64,000 nucleotides of DNA from an uncultured Bacteroidales bacterium (GTDB taxonomy: Bacteria > Bacteroidota > Bacteroidia > Bacteroidales > CAIWKO01): the NCBI GenBank assembly GCA_903913285.1, contig CAIWKO010000010.1:124001-188000 (forward strand), in the 5' to 3' direction. The notes beneath the pieces are model-generated. The model saw only the letters and a program-made list of their open reading frames with translations. It was not told the origin of the DNA and did not search any database. This document shows positions 53,518 through 61,410 of this stretch, piece after piece; positions within the stretch are counted from its first letter, which is position 1, and every line of letters starts with the position of its first letter. The position numbers were made by a program, and so were the translations under genes.

Positions 53518-54192
53518 CTAATTTATTTTATCCAAATACCACAACTTGCCCGATGCTTCTTTATACCCAACTATTCCTTGTGCGGCTGAATAATAAACCG
53601 TTGTTATAGAATCTGAAGGGTTGTTCATTTCATAAACAGAATTATACGTATGACTCAGAATAATGAATGTTGGGTGACAGGCTGAAAGGTAAATAGATGC
53701 ATTATTAGGATACAAATATATTGTAGTACCTTCAAATAAATAGCCATTACTAAACTGAAATATTGTTGAATCAACTGATGAATAATTATTATAAAAAAAC
53801 AAACCAAAAGATTTTGTAGGAACATCTTCAGTGTTATAATAATAAACTAACCTTAACGTAATAAAAAAAGTTGTATCCTCGTTGCATCTTGATGCAATGT
53901 CGACCTCATGTTCAGAATGAGTTTTATTATCACAGACTTCATTGCGGATATTGGACCATATTATCGATTGATGTGGATGAATGGGTGAATAACTAACAGA
54001 ATCCCCTAAAGAATCTTTAAAAGTATATTTTGCAATATTATCATAAGGCACAATACTATTTATCTCGGCAGCGGTAAATACCAAATCATTTTTATCTTTC
54101 GAAATGCAAGTATTATCGTCCGTATTTTTACAATCCATAAAGATCGGAGAAACTAACAATGCCAATGTGAAAATAAAAATGAGTCTTTTCAT
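53518..54192 (-). CDS. Uncharacterised lipoprotein
   Basis: 224 residues. The signal peptide ends in a lipobox-like FMDC (Cys at about 21). Function not recognised. The mature part is beta-rich with three Cys (including DNTCISKDKND and ASRCNED), suggesting an envelope-exposed disulfide protein. Stands alone; the terminator at 54239-54281 lies upstream and belongs to the neighbouring gene. Confidence 0.65.
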   Translation of the reverse strand: MKRLIFIFTLALLVSPIFMDCKNTDDNTCISKDKNDLVFTAAEINSIVPYDNIAKYTFKDSLGDSVSYSPIHPHQSIIWSNIRNEVCDNKTHSEHEVDIASRCNEDTTFFITLRLVYYYNTEDVPTKSFGLFFYNNYSSVDSTIFQFSNGYLFEGTTIYLYPNNASIYLSACHPTFIILSHTYNSVYEMNNPSDSITTVYYSAAQGIVGYKEASGKLWYLDKIN

Positions 54193-54238
54193 GATTAAGA
54201 TTTTCGTTTACAATCAAAAAACCAATACAAATATAATA

Positions 54239-54281
54239 AAAAAAAAACTCCCTCAACATTGTATCGCGGAGGGAGTTTTTT
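54239..54281 (-). terminator. Intrinsic terminator, near-identical to the one at 55155
   Basis: AAAAAACTCCCTC (54242-54253) and GAGGGAGTTTTTT (54269-54281) enclose a loop of 15 bases, with a long A run on the left. It ends the gene at 54373-55038 on the minus strand and may act both ways. Confidence 0.85.
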
Positions 54282-54372
54282 CGGTGGGTTTGTTTTTATT
54301 CAATCCTATTAATCAATTCTCTTTCGCATCTCACATGCAAACTCCTAATTACATTTATCGGAAGAGTAATTT

Positions 54373-55038
54373 TTATTTCTTTTCCGTAATGTCGAAACTG
54401 CCTTTCATGTAATTGAATTCAACCATGTAGGTTTTGCCGGCTTCCACTTTAAATACAGGGCCAAAAGCCTGGTCGCCGCTGGGGCAGATATCCTGAAGAA
54501 TCATAACGCCTGCAGGTCTGTCGTAATAATACGTATCATTTGAACCGACTACCATAACCAAACGGGCATTAAATTTAAGTGCTCCTGTATGTACATCAAA
54601 AACAGGATCGGTGCTTAAAAATGATTTAACAGGACCCGAAATTTTGTTCAAGTCGGGATATGCAGTAATATCAAAAGGATGTTTAACGGTTTTGTCGCCA
54701 TCCAAGGGTTTGCCAATGATTAACCTCGAGTCCTGCTGATCGAGTTTTACGTATATTTGTTTTACATTAGCAGCTTTAGCAAAATTGCATTTTTCGAGCG
54801 GAAAACTTGCTTTTTGAACCAGCATTAAATTAAAATTCGAACTGTCGCCGCAGTCAATCACAGCATGTTTTACGATAGCGCCAACCATACTGCTTTTGCG
54901 GTGAAAATAAACGCGTGCCATGCCGCTCTTTAAGGGAACCAGAGTTTGATCTGAGTTTTGACATTGACCTGTTTCATGTAACAGAAGTGCGCAAAACATA
55001 AGCACGAGAATGCTTTTTAAATTCATTTGTTTTTTCAT
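54373..55038 (-). CDS. Secreted protein of DUF2846-like type
   Basis: The start is set at the ATG at 55038 (MKKQMNLKSILVLMFCALLLH); a further ATG six codons upstream is less likely. 221 residues with a signal peptide. GMARVYFHRKSSMVGAIVKHAVIDCG (about 39-64) resembles the beginning of DUF2846 domains (found in envelope and stress-related lipoproteins), but the match is loose, and the remainder (ASFPLEKCNF, GKTYMVEFNY) is unassigned. Two Cys pairs are possible. It has its own terminator. Confidence 0.65.
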   Translation of the reverse strand: MKKQMNLKSILVLMFCALLLHETGQCQNSDQTLVPLKSGMARVYFHRKSSMVGAIVKHAVIDCGDSSNFNLMLVQKASFPLEKCNFAKAANVKQIYVKLDQQDSRLIIGKPLDGDKTVKHPFDITAYPDLNKISGPVKSFLSTDPVFDVHTGALKFNARLVMVVGSNDTYYYDRPAGVMILQDICPSGDQAFGPVFKVEAGKTYMVEFNYMKGSFDITEKK

Positions 55039-55154
55039 GGGAATTAGTTTTAACATTCATTAAATTTATACTTAATTCAAGACTTCAAGTTCTGAATTTC
55101 AAACAATTTTACTTCAAAAATAATTAATTTTATATATAAATGAAAATAATTAAC

Positions 55155-55195
55155 AAAAAAAACTCCCTCAACATTTTATCGTGGAGGGAGTTTTT
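55155..55195 (-). terminator. Intrinsic terminator, second copy
   Basis: AAAAACTCCCTC (55158-55169) and GAGGGAGTTTTT (55184-55195). Stem and loop sequences match the terminator at 54239-54281 at all but a few loop positions. It lies 52 bases past the stop of the gene at 55247. Confidence 0.85.
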
Positions 55196-55246
55196 CAGGG
55201 TAGTTCCATTTATTTCTTCTTTTTCAGGTAAATTGTTTTGTCGCGA

Positions 55247-55732
55247 TCATGATTTGGCTTGCTTATCTTCCGGTATATTTATAATGCCTGCTCCATCAAC
55301 CATCCATTTATTATTTTGAAATACGATCTTAACGGTCACCTTAAACTTTTCCAGATCGATACCAACAAGCGTTACATATCCCGAGGCTTCATCGTAGGTG
55401 CTAATTTCAAAACCTTTATCCGGGTAATCCTGTGCGTTAAGTATAGGGTCGAAATCCAGTCCTAAAATCGGGTCAGCTTTATAAGCATCATCTTCGATCT
55501 TTTTATAGGTTGCTTTAAATTTTTCGGTTAAAACCGGATTCGTTTTTAACCATTTATATGTTGCTTTTAGTTCCGGACGGGTATTAATGAAATTTATGTA
55601 GGCATTCATAAATTTTAAAGCAACATCGGCATTCGATGTTTGTTTGTTCTGAGTGTTTTGATTGGTTTGCGACATCAGGTGCAAATTGCAACAAAAAAAT
55701 AGTATTAAACTCAGACAGATACGGTGTTTCAT
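55247..55732 (-). CDS. Small secreted DUF3828-like protein
   Basis: 161 residues with a signal peptide (MKHRICLSLILFFCCNLHLMS). FMNAYINFINTRPELKATYKWL (in two parts), ADPILGLDFDPILNAQD (about 88-104) and the pattern TVKIVFQNNKWMVDG resemble NTF2-like/DUF3828 proteins. Probably periplasmic. No catalytic residues recognised. A near-copy of the terminator of the neighbouring gene follows it. Confidence 0.7.
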   Translation of the reverse strand: MKHRICLSLILFFCCNLHLMSQTNQNTQNKQTSNADVALKFMNAYINFINTRPELKATYKWLKTNPVLTEKFKATYKKIEDDAYKADPILGLDFDPILNAQDYPDKGFEISTYDEASGYVTLVGIDLEKFKVTVKIVFQNNKWMVDGAGIINIPEDKQAKS

Positions 55733-55935
55733 ATATTTATTGATGGTTATTAATGTTTTGCTTTTCTTTTATTCCTCACAACAAATGGAGGAACGCTCAT
55801 AAGTTTTTCAGTTTCCCTTTCAAAATTACAAATAATTTATTCTCAACCAAAAAAATAGTTCCCGCAAATAGCGCAGATTTGCGCAGAAAAAGCGATATTG
55901 GATTAACATGACGGTGAGAAGGCCGTATCATTCAA

Positions 55936-56805
55936 CTATTTCTTCGAAATAAATTTTTTATAAACCCACAGTTCCCTATATGAATGTCCATCATAGCGAT
56001 TATCCTCGGGTTCTATACCGGCTATAACAAAAGTGCTGTCCTGATTATATCCCAAAATATAGATCTTATGTCCGTCCTGTATCGGAAAATAATTATCCCA
56101 ATAAAAACTTTCGGTGGTATCGTCCAGATCCTGTATTAATTTTTTGGCAAATTTCAGATCTTTTATTCCAATTACATCATGAAACTTATGGGTTCGGAAA
56201 TCTCTGCAATAGCCGATTTCTGCATTTTTCAATTTGTTTTCCTGCCGGTCGATCATTATTTTTGAAAAGATACCTCCAATCCCGCTCAAACCAACAAATG
56301 CTATAACCCCTGTTGCTATCCAAAACCAAACGTTTCGGAAAATACGCGGTCGCGGTTTTTTGATGCCAATAATCCGGGGTTTTTGCAATCGGAAAAGCCG
56401 AATGCCGATAATTAAAATAAAAATAAGATAAAAGATCGCGAGGGCCGAAATGATAGCAGTATCGAAAAAAAGAAACAATACGCGTTCGTCGGAATACAGC
56501 GACGCATCAGGCAGAACGATAATAGTAAGGCACAGGTACTGATGTAAAATAAAAACAACGAGTAATGCAAAACTCAATGCTAAATGCACGATGAGTTTCC
56601 ATTTTATCTTTTGTAAAAATATACCCAATGCAATAAAGCAACAACCTAACAGCATATAAAACGGCATGAAAATTCTGAAAAGATCATTTGCAGGCATTTT
56701 TACCAAATTGAATAATAAACCTATCTGAAAAAGAAAAAACAATGGTGAAATAACTATAATTCCACCAAAAATGATCAGGAGTACTTTTGCCGGTTTAATT
56801 CTCAT
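55936..56805 (-). CDS. Uncharacterised membrane protein
   Basis: 289 residues with four hydrophobic segments in the first half (about 6-28, 40-60, 70-92, 105-130), a basic loop (KKPRPRIFRNVWF), a fifth (about 150-172), and a soluble C-terminal domain containing IPDQ-like and GIEPEDNRYDGHSYRELWV stretches. Function not recognised. Confidence 0.7.
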   Translation of the reverse strand: MRIKPAKVLLIIFGGIIVISPLFFLFQIGLLFNLVKMPANDLFRIFMPFYMLLGCCFIALGIFLQKIKWKLIVHLALSFALLVVFILHQYLCLTIIVLPDASLYSDERVLFLFFDTAIISALAIFYLIFILIIGIRLFRLQKPRIIGIKKPRPRIFRNVWFWIATGVIAFVGLSGIGGIFSKIMIDRQENKLKNAEIGYCRDFRTHKFHDVIGIKDLKFAKKLIQDLDDTTESFYWDNYFPIQDGHKIYILGYNQDSTFVIAGIEPEDNRYDGHSYRELWVYKKFISKK

Positions 56806-56979
56806 ATCTGTATGTTATAAAAACTGTGTAAAGTGTTTTGTTACTCCCTTCAAAAATACAAATTATTTATTCTCAACAAAAAAACTCTTACTAATTTTAA
56901 ATTATTAGCTGTTACTTCTTACCTGTTACCTATTATTTATTGCCCCTTTTCTTTAGTTTTTCACAATTTGCAATCTAAT

Positions 56980-57231
56980 TCTTGTTCATTGTATCGTTAC
57001 TTTGTTTCTCTTTGTTGTTACATTGTTTCTTTTTGTTGTTACATTGTTCCTTTGTTTTGTTTCATTTATTCTTTTTGTTCATTCTTTTATTTATTGTGTT
57101 ATTTCTTTTGTCTTTTGTATTTATTCTTTATTCTATTGTATTATTACAATAATACATTGTTGCTGTTCGTTGTTCTATTGTATTAAAACATTTGTCCGAT
57201 GTTTGATTGCATTTGTAATATTTTAATTGTT
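56980..57231. repeat. Strongly decayed 21-bp tandem array, twelve units (array 4)
   Basis: Units from 56980 onward, each exactly 21 bases, share little beyond T-richness, yet eleven consecutive ones end in C preceded by A, T or G (positions 57000, 57021, 57042 and so on to 57210). The clearest units read attgtttctttttgttgttac. It separates the divergent genes at 55936 and 57264 and ends 32 bases before the latter's start. Confidence 0.85.
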
Positions 57232-57263
57232 TTTAGTAATAAACCTTCATAAATGATACCATT

Positions 57264-57881
57264 ATGAGAAATAAACGTCCGATTATCAATTATTCGCGCA
57301 TATCAGTCGAAGAATTCATTCTGACTTGCCGTGTTATAATCCAGAAAATGACTACTAATCTCTATTTTCCGGATCCCAACCCCACTTTAGCAGAGATCAT
57401 TATGCTGACCGATGATCTGGAACAAAAAGATATAGAAGCAAAAGACGGAGGAAGACTTGCAAAATCGCTGATGCAAACCGCACGTAAACTGCTTGAATTA
57501 AAAATCCGCAGTCTGGGATTGTATGTTGACAGAACTTCGGAAGGAGATGAAAATATGATGGTTAGCAGTGGATTTCCTTTAACAAAAGATCATAATCCGC
57601 GTATCCGCAGAAACTTTTGGGTGAAGCGAAGCGGACAGTACGGTGAAATAAAGGCTGGATGTGCCAGAATTCCCAAATCTAAAGCTTATTTGTGGCAATA
57701 TTTTATTGGTCAGATGCCTCCGGAAGATGGAAAATTGTGGATTTTGGCCAACGCTACCACACAGATCAAAACAACCATAGATAACTTTTCGGAAGGCGAC
57801 AAAGTGTGGGTGCGCTGTTGCGGCGTATCACACGAAGGTATGACGGCATGGCGCGAACCTATATCCATCATCGTTGGATAA
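57264..57881 (+). CDS. Helical-module protein with a FnIII-like C-terminal half
   Basis: 205 residues, soluble. Function not recognised. The N-terminal half is one helical module with the YFPDPNPTLAEI element (about 36-47), a long helix, ARKLLELKIRSLGLYV (about 75-90) and DRTSEGDEN. The second half (about 115-205) looks like a single FnIII-type fold: KSKAYLWQYFIGQMPPEDGKLW, then TTQIKTTIDNFSEGDKVWVRC and WREPISIIVG. The order helical module plus fibronectin-like domain is one I recall from other Bacteroidota hypothetical proteins. Related in its first half to the proteins at 2490 and 6349. Array 4 lies directly upstream. Confidence 0.78.
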   Translation: MRNKRPIINYSRISVEEFILTCRVIIQKMTTNLYFPDPNPTLAEIIMLTDDLEQKDIEAKDGGRLAKSLMQTARKLLELKIRSLGLYVDRTSEGDENMMVSSGFPLTKDHNPRIRRNFWVKRSGQYGEIKAGCARIPKSKAYLWQYFIGQMPPEDGKLWILANATTQIKTTIDNFSEGDKVWVRCCGVSHEGMTAWREPISIIVG

Positions 57882-57987
57882 ACATCACATCAAAAAAAAT
57901 TGCTCAGGTTTTATTTCCGAAACCAAATAATTGCTATTTTTACATCTGATAACCAAAGATTTTCGAAACAATAAAAAAACAAAACCC

Positions 57988-58293
57988 ATGAGCCTGTTAA
58001 AAGGAAATACCGAAGCAGAAGCAAAAAGAGCAGTTGAAATGCTTCATGTTTTTGCAAACACCAAATGTAACAAAATCATTAAAGTTCTTCTGGAAAACGG
58101 AACATTAAGTGTGTTACCCATAGTCGAAAAAGCTGGTTTACTGCAACCCGAAACTTCGTATTATTTAATACTCATGCTTGGCCACGGTATCGTGATCAAA
58201 AAAAGAGTCGGCAAAAAAAGCATGTATACGCTCAATACCGCGAGACTCGAAAAAGTGTTAGCCGCAGTTGATAAACTGTTGGACGAAAAATAA
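57988..58293 (+). CDS. Small winged helix-turn-helix regulator (ArsR-like)
   Basis: About 101 residues from the ATG at 57988 (MSLLKGNTEAEAKRAVEML), preferred over the upstream ATG because it begins the conserved part. Helices NKIIKVLLENGTLSVLPIVE and the recognition helix PETSYYLILMLGHG are followed by a wing (GIVIKKRVGKKSMYTLNT), as in ArsR/SmtB-type repressors; no metal-binding Cys pair is visible. Single gene; target unknown. Confidence 0.7.
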   Translation: MSLLKGNTEAEAKRAVEMLHVFANTKCNKIIKVLLENGTLSVLPIVEKAGLLQPETSYYLILMLGHGIVIKKRVGKKSMYTLNTARLEKVLAAVDKLLDEK

Positions 58294-58365
58294 ATTTTGA
58301 CTTCTTACTTCTGAATTCTCTTTTGGCTTTCTAAATTTTGTGAATTTGAAAGAAAAACAAAACCA

Positions 58366-58893
58366 ATGAAAAAACTTATTCTGATTCTGGCCCTGTTATG
58401 TGTATCGATAGCAACATTTGGCCAAGCAAAAGCACAAGCCAGAGGCATGATCTGGAAACCAAACAGCTATTGCGACTTTTCGTCCGGTTGGAGCATACCC
58501 TGCCAGGTTTTTTGCCGCGATTGCTACTGGAACACCGTAATGTGTGAAGATATAGCCAAAAAAGGAAGCTTCACGGGAGTGCATGTGGTGTTTAAAACCA
58601 TGTCGGATACCACTTTCGAATTGACCAGCCATTTTAAGAACATAAGCCTGATAACAAAAAGTGGAAAAACAGTGCATCCTTATGCCATATTGTGGCACAA
58701 CTATGAAATGGATCCGAAAACAGAAGATGAGGTGGATAAAATAAGTTTCATGATCAGCAAGTTCCGCACCAAAAGCTATCGCGTCACCATCAAACCAAAG
58801 ACTGCTTACGATTTGATATTCCTTTTTAAAGAAGCCGCAACGGGCGATGTTGTTATTTTAGGCGATTTCTTTAAGGCGGAGATCAGCAAATAA
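58366..58893 (+). CDS. Small secreted protein, uncharacterised
   Basis: 175 residues. Signal peptide (MKKLILILALLCVSIATFGQ). Four Cys in the first 60 mature residues (YCDFSSGWSIPCQVFCRDCYW) suggest disulfides. No domain recognised. It lies 6 bases before the membrane protein gene at 58900, so the two probably form an operon. Confidence 0.7.
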   Translation: MKKLILILALLCVSIATFGQAKAQARGMIWKPNSYCDFSSGWSIPCQVFCRDCYWNTVMCEDIAKKGSFTGVHVVFKTMSDTTFELTSHFKNISLITKSGKTVHPYAILWHNYEMDPKTEDEVDKISFMISKFRTKSYRVTIKPKTAYDLIFLFKEAATGDVVILGDFFKAEISK

Positions 58894-58899
58894 TATCTG

Positions 58900-59376
58900 A
58901 TGATAAAGATCTTCGACAATATCCGCATCATCGTCGTGTGCGTGGCGTTTTATTTTGGCTATAGCATAGGTTTCCGCCACGGTTTCGACCCCATCGCGCA
59001 ATTGCATTTTATGATACCCGTTATTATAGAGGCTGTTGCCGGAATATCGGGTTTGGAGGGACTATTGTTCGCCGACCAAACGGCCGCGGCCAAAGGTTTC
59101 GAAAGCGGAAGCAACTATCAGCGGCAGTCGGCCATTGCGTTGTTGTCGTATGCAGTGGTGGCGGTTTTTGTTTATTTTATCGATTGGGGCCTCAAAGCCG
59201 AGCTTACCATTTTATTCGTATTTATGTTCTTTTTTACGTTTTCGGCTGTTAACCATGCCGCCGACGCCATCAAAAACAAGAACTACAAATGGCAAAACAT
59301 CAACCGGCCTTTTCTCACGTTGTTTTTGATAGCCGGATTGATCTACCCCGTGGTGATGGCGCTGAAAACGCTTTGA
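58900..59376 (+). CDS. Small membrane protein, DUF6790-like
   Basis: 158 residues with four predicted membrane segments. GYSIGFRHGFDP (about 20-31), SGLEGLLFADQTAAAKGFESGSNY (about 48-71, in parts), SAIALLSYAVV and VNHAADAIKNKNY (about 118-130) fit the DUF6790 family of short integral proteins of unknown role. Second gene of the pair with 58366. Confidence 0.7.
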   Translation: MIKIFDNIRIIVVCVAFYFGYSIGFRHGFDPIAQLHFMIPVIIEAVAGISGLEGLLFADQTAAAKGFESGSNYQRQSAIALLSYAVVAVFVYFIDWGLKAELTILFVFMFFFTFSAVNHAADAIKNKNYKWQNINRPFLTLFLIAGLIYPVVMALKTL

Positions 59377-59403
59377 GGAATATAACAATCTGAATTCTGA
59401 AAA

Positions 59404-59436
59404 TAAAAAAAGGCCTGCTATTTCATAGCTGGCCTT
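59404..59436 (-). terminator. Terminator of the lipoprotein gene at 59480
   Basis: On the minus strand AAGGCC-A-GCTAT, loop GAA, ATAGC-A-GGCCTT (59436-59410), then TTTTTTATTT. It lies 43 bases after the stop codon at 59480 and also follows the gene at 58900 from the other side. Confidence 0.75.
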
Positions 59437-59479
59437 ATATATTATACGCATTCAAAATGTGTTAGAAACTTAATATGCT

Positions 59480-60340
59480 TTAAAACTTACGGATGGCTCG
59501 AACGTGTGATAACACGCTTTTATCCGACGGTCCAATTACACTACTGGTTAGGTCAATACGATATGCGGTATTACTACTGATTTCAGTTGATGACCAATAG
59601 TAATCATTAGCAATACCACTAAGCACAGATTTATGAAGGTATAATTCTAATATTTCATTATAATCTGGTAAATACCAATCGCTATATCCTCCTGAAACCA
59701 AATCATAACATAATTTTGCTGCATAATTTCCTGCTCCCTGAGCGTAAACTATTGAGTCTGTATTTATATTTCCTGTACCAAATATTTGGTTGTAAGCTCC
59801 CGGTATAACCATATAGCTGCCATTATACCACTGTATCCCCGTACTTTGATCAGCGGGTGCAGCTATCAATCCGTGTGTTTCCCCCGGTATATACATTGGA
59901 TCGCCTGTTTGATACAGGTAATATATCGTGCCTCCCTGATAATTATCACCAATTATTGCTGTAGCAGTTGTAAACGATAGGGTACTACCGTATCCTGTAC
60001 CGTTACTATTGGTTGCATAAGCCCTGATATAATATGTGGTAGTGGCATTTAACCCTGTAATGGCGCTCGTAAAATTATCTGCACCGCTTCCGTCTGTTGT
60101 TTTGCTGTCGGCTATGGTTGGAGTGGCGCCCGTGCTCCAGCAAACTCCTTTTGCAGTTATTGCCGAACCTCCATCGCTTGCTATTGTTCCGCCACTTGCA
60201 GCCTGGGTATATGTGATACCCGATACAGCAACTGTTTCTACGGTCGGCACCTTATCTTTTTTCTTACAACTGTTTGTAACTATCAATGCCAACCCCATTA
60301 TCATGAGTGCATAAATAAATGGTCTGTTTTTCTTTTTCAT
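59480..60340 (-). CDS. Lipoprotein with Ig/FnIII-like and DUF1566-type domains
   Basis: 286 residues. The lipobox is VTNSC (Cys at 25) followed by KKKDK. Residues about 33-125 form a FnIII-like domain with the pattern GVCWSTGATPTIADS and TTYYIRAYATNSNGTGYGS, common in Bacteroidota outer-surface lipoproteins. The C-terminal half (about 130-286) is a DUF1566/Lcl-type domain: GGTIYYLY, GLIAAPADQS, GGYSDWYLPDYNEILELY and DYYWSSTEI. Function as a surface binding protein is likely but not shown. Confidence 0.78.
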   Translation of the reverse strand: MKKKNRPFIYALMIMGLALIVTNSCKKKDKVPTVETVAVSGITYTQAASGGTIASDGGSAITAKGVCWSTGATPTIADSKTTDGSGADNFTSAITGLNATTTYYIRAYATNSNGTGYGSTLSFTTATAIIGDNYQGGTIYYLYQTGDPMYIPGETHGLIAAPADQSTGIQWYNGSYMVIPGAYNQIFGTGNINTDSIVYAQGAGNYAAKLCYDLVSGGYSDWYLPDYNEILELYLHKSVLSGIANDYYWSSTEISSNTAYRIDLTSSVIGPSDKSVLSHVRAIRKF

Positions 60341-60457
60341 AATTTTAATTTTTAAAAAATCACACTACTAAAGTACAATTAATATTATTACAAATTAAAA
60401 AATTAAAAGAAAATAAAAAACTTTATAAACCTGCACGTCCGACAGACTTTCAACTAA

Positions 60458-60474
60458 TTACTTTAGGCACTTCA
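60458..60474. repeat. 17-bp direct repeat, copy 1 (copy 2 at 61982-61998)
   Basis: TTACTTTAGGCACTTCA, exactly duplicated at 61982-61998. The two copies bracket the ORF 60472-61908. On the minus strand this copy begins with the TGA stop codon of that ORF; the other lies just after the pepT stop. Confidence 0.75.
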
Positions 60475-61410
60475 TTGATTAACTATCGGCTTTTCCTCCA
60501 CATCATCGCATAAAAGCGTATCGGATAATTTGCCGCTTTTGGTATCTTTTACCAGCCAAAACGAAACCAGAAAAGCTTTGGCAGCATCGGGTTCGTCATT
60601 TTTCACGCATACGATATTCACTTCCAGCGACGAACGGTCGGCCTTTATATACGATTTCGATGTTTCGTCCCATTCAACCGGGCTGTTGTGTGCCCAGTCT
60701 TCGCTCACCAGAAACACCTTGCTGACACTATATTTTTTGCATTCTTTTTCAAACAGGCTTTTTACTTTTGCCTCCAGGGTATCTTTGTCGGCGCCTTTAT
60801 AAATGTCGGGCAGGGGTTTAAATGGCTTCAGCGCAGGCAAAAGGGCACGGGTTTCGTTTTTCAGGTTTCGCAGGCTTGCTTTGCAAACGTCAATATGGTT
60901 CATTATCCTACCGACAGCTGTATCGTTTTCGCCTTTCATCATTTTCATCATGCCGAGGGCAACCCGGGCATCGGTGAGTTTGTTATTCGCTGCAGCCCAG
61001 TTTGGCGAAGCAATAGTGTCGGGGTTTTCTTTCAGTTTCTTTGCTTTTTTGGCATCGGTCAGAGCGTCGTTTATATCTGCATCGGCCATAGAAGATATCT
61101 GATTTACCGGAAACTTCGAACCGAGGAAGTTCAACACATCTTTGATACGACTTTCGGCATTCGTGAGTTCGTTTGCCAGACTGTCGTTCGGGTTTTTCGT
61201 AAAGTCGTCAGCATATTTCTGCCTGAGCGCCACGATAATATTTACCGAAAGAACCATATCGTGCATCTGTTTTATCAGCTCATCCTTTTCGCCTGTTGTG
61301 GCATATTGCTTCGATATCTGCCGCACACCCTGAAGGTCAATTGGCTTTTGTGCCATAGCATTTGCTGCCAGCAGCAGCATTAAAGTTGAAATTATGAATG
61401 TTTTTTTCAT
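60472..61410 (-). CDS. Secreted protein as alternative internal-start product
   Basis: 312 residues from the ATG at 61410, with a signal peptide cut after NAMA. The mature part is largely helical and charged with no recognised domain: ADADINDALTDAKKAKKL, KPLPDIYKGADKDTLEAKV, and a beta-rich C-terminus (VFLVSEDWAHN, LLCDDVEEKPIVN). This is the product expected if the upstream glycosylase really ends before it; whether an RBS exists is uncertain. Confidence 0.6.
   Translation of the reverse strand: MKKTFIISTLMLLLAANAMAQKPIDLQGVRQISKQYATTGEKDELIKQMHDMVLSVNIIVALRQKYADDFTKNPNDSLANELTNAESRIKDVLNFLGSKFPVNQISSMADADINDALTDAKKAKKLKENPDTIASPNWAAANNKLTDARVALGMMKMMKGENDTAVGRIMNHIDVCKASLRNLKNETRALLPALKPFKPLPDIYKGADKDTLEAKVKSLFEKECKKYSVSKVFLVSEDWAHNSPVEWDETSKSYIKADRSSLEVNIVCVKNDEPDAAKAFLVSFWLVKDTKSGKLSDTLLCDDVEEKPIVNQ

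Noticed and set aside
56833..57186. Plus-strand 117-codon frame rich in Phe, Leu and Cys across array 4
   Set aside because: Product is hydrophobic T-rich translation of a repeat; no credible domain.
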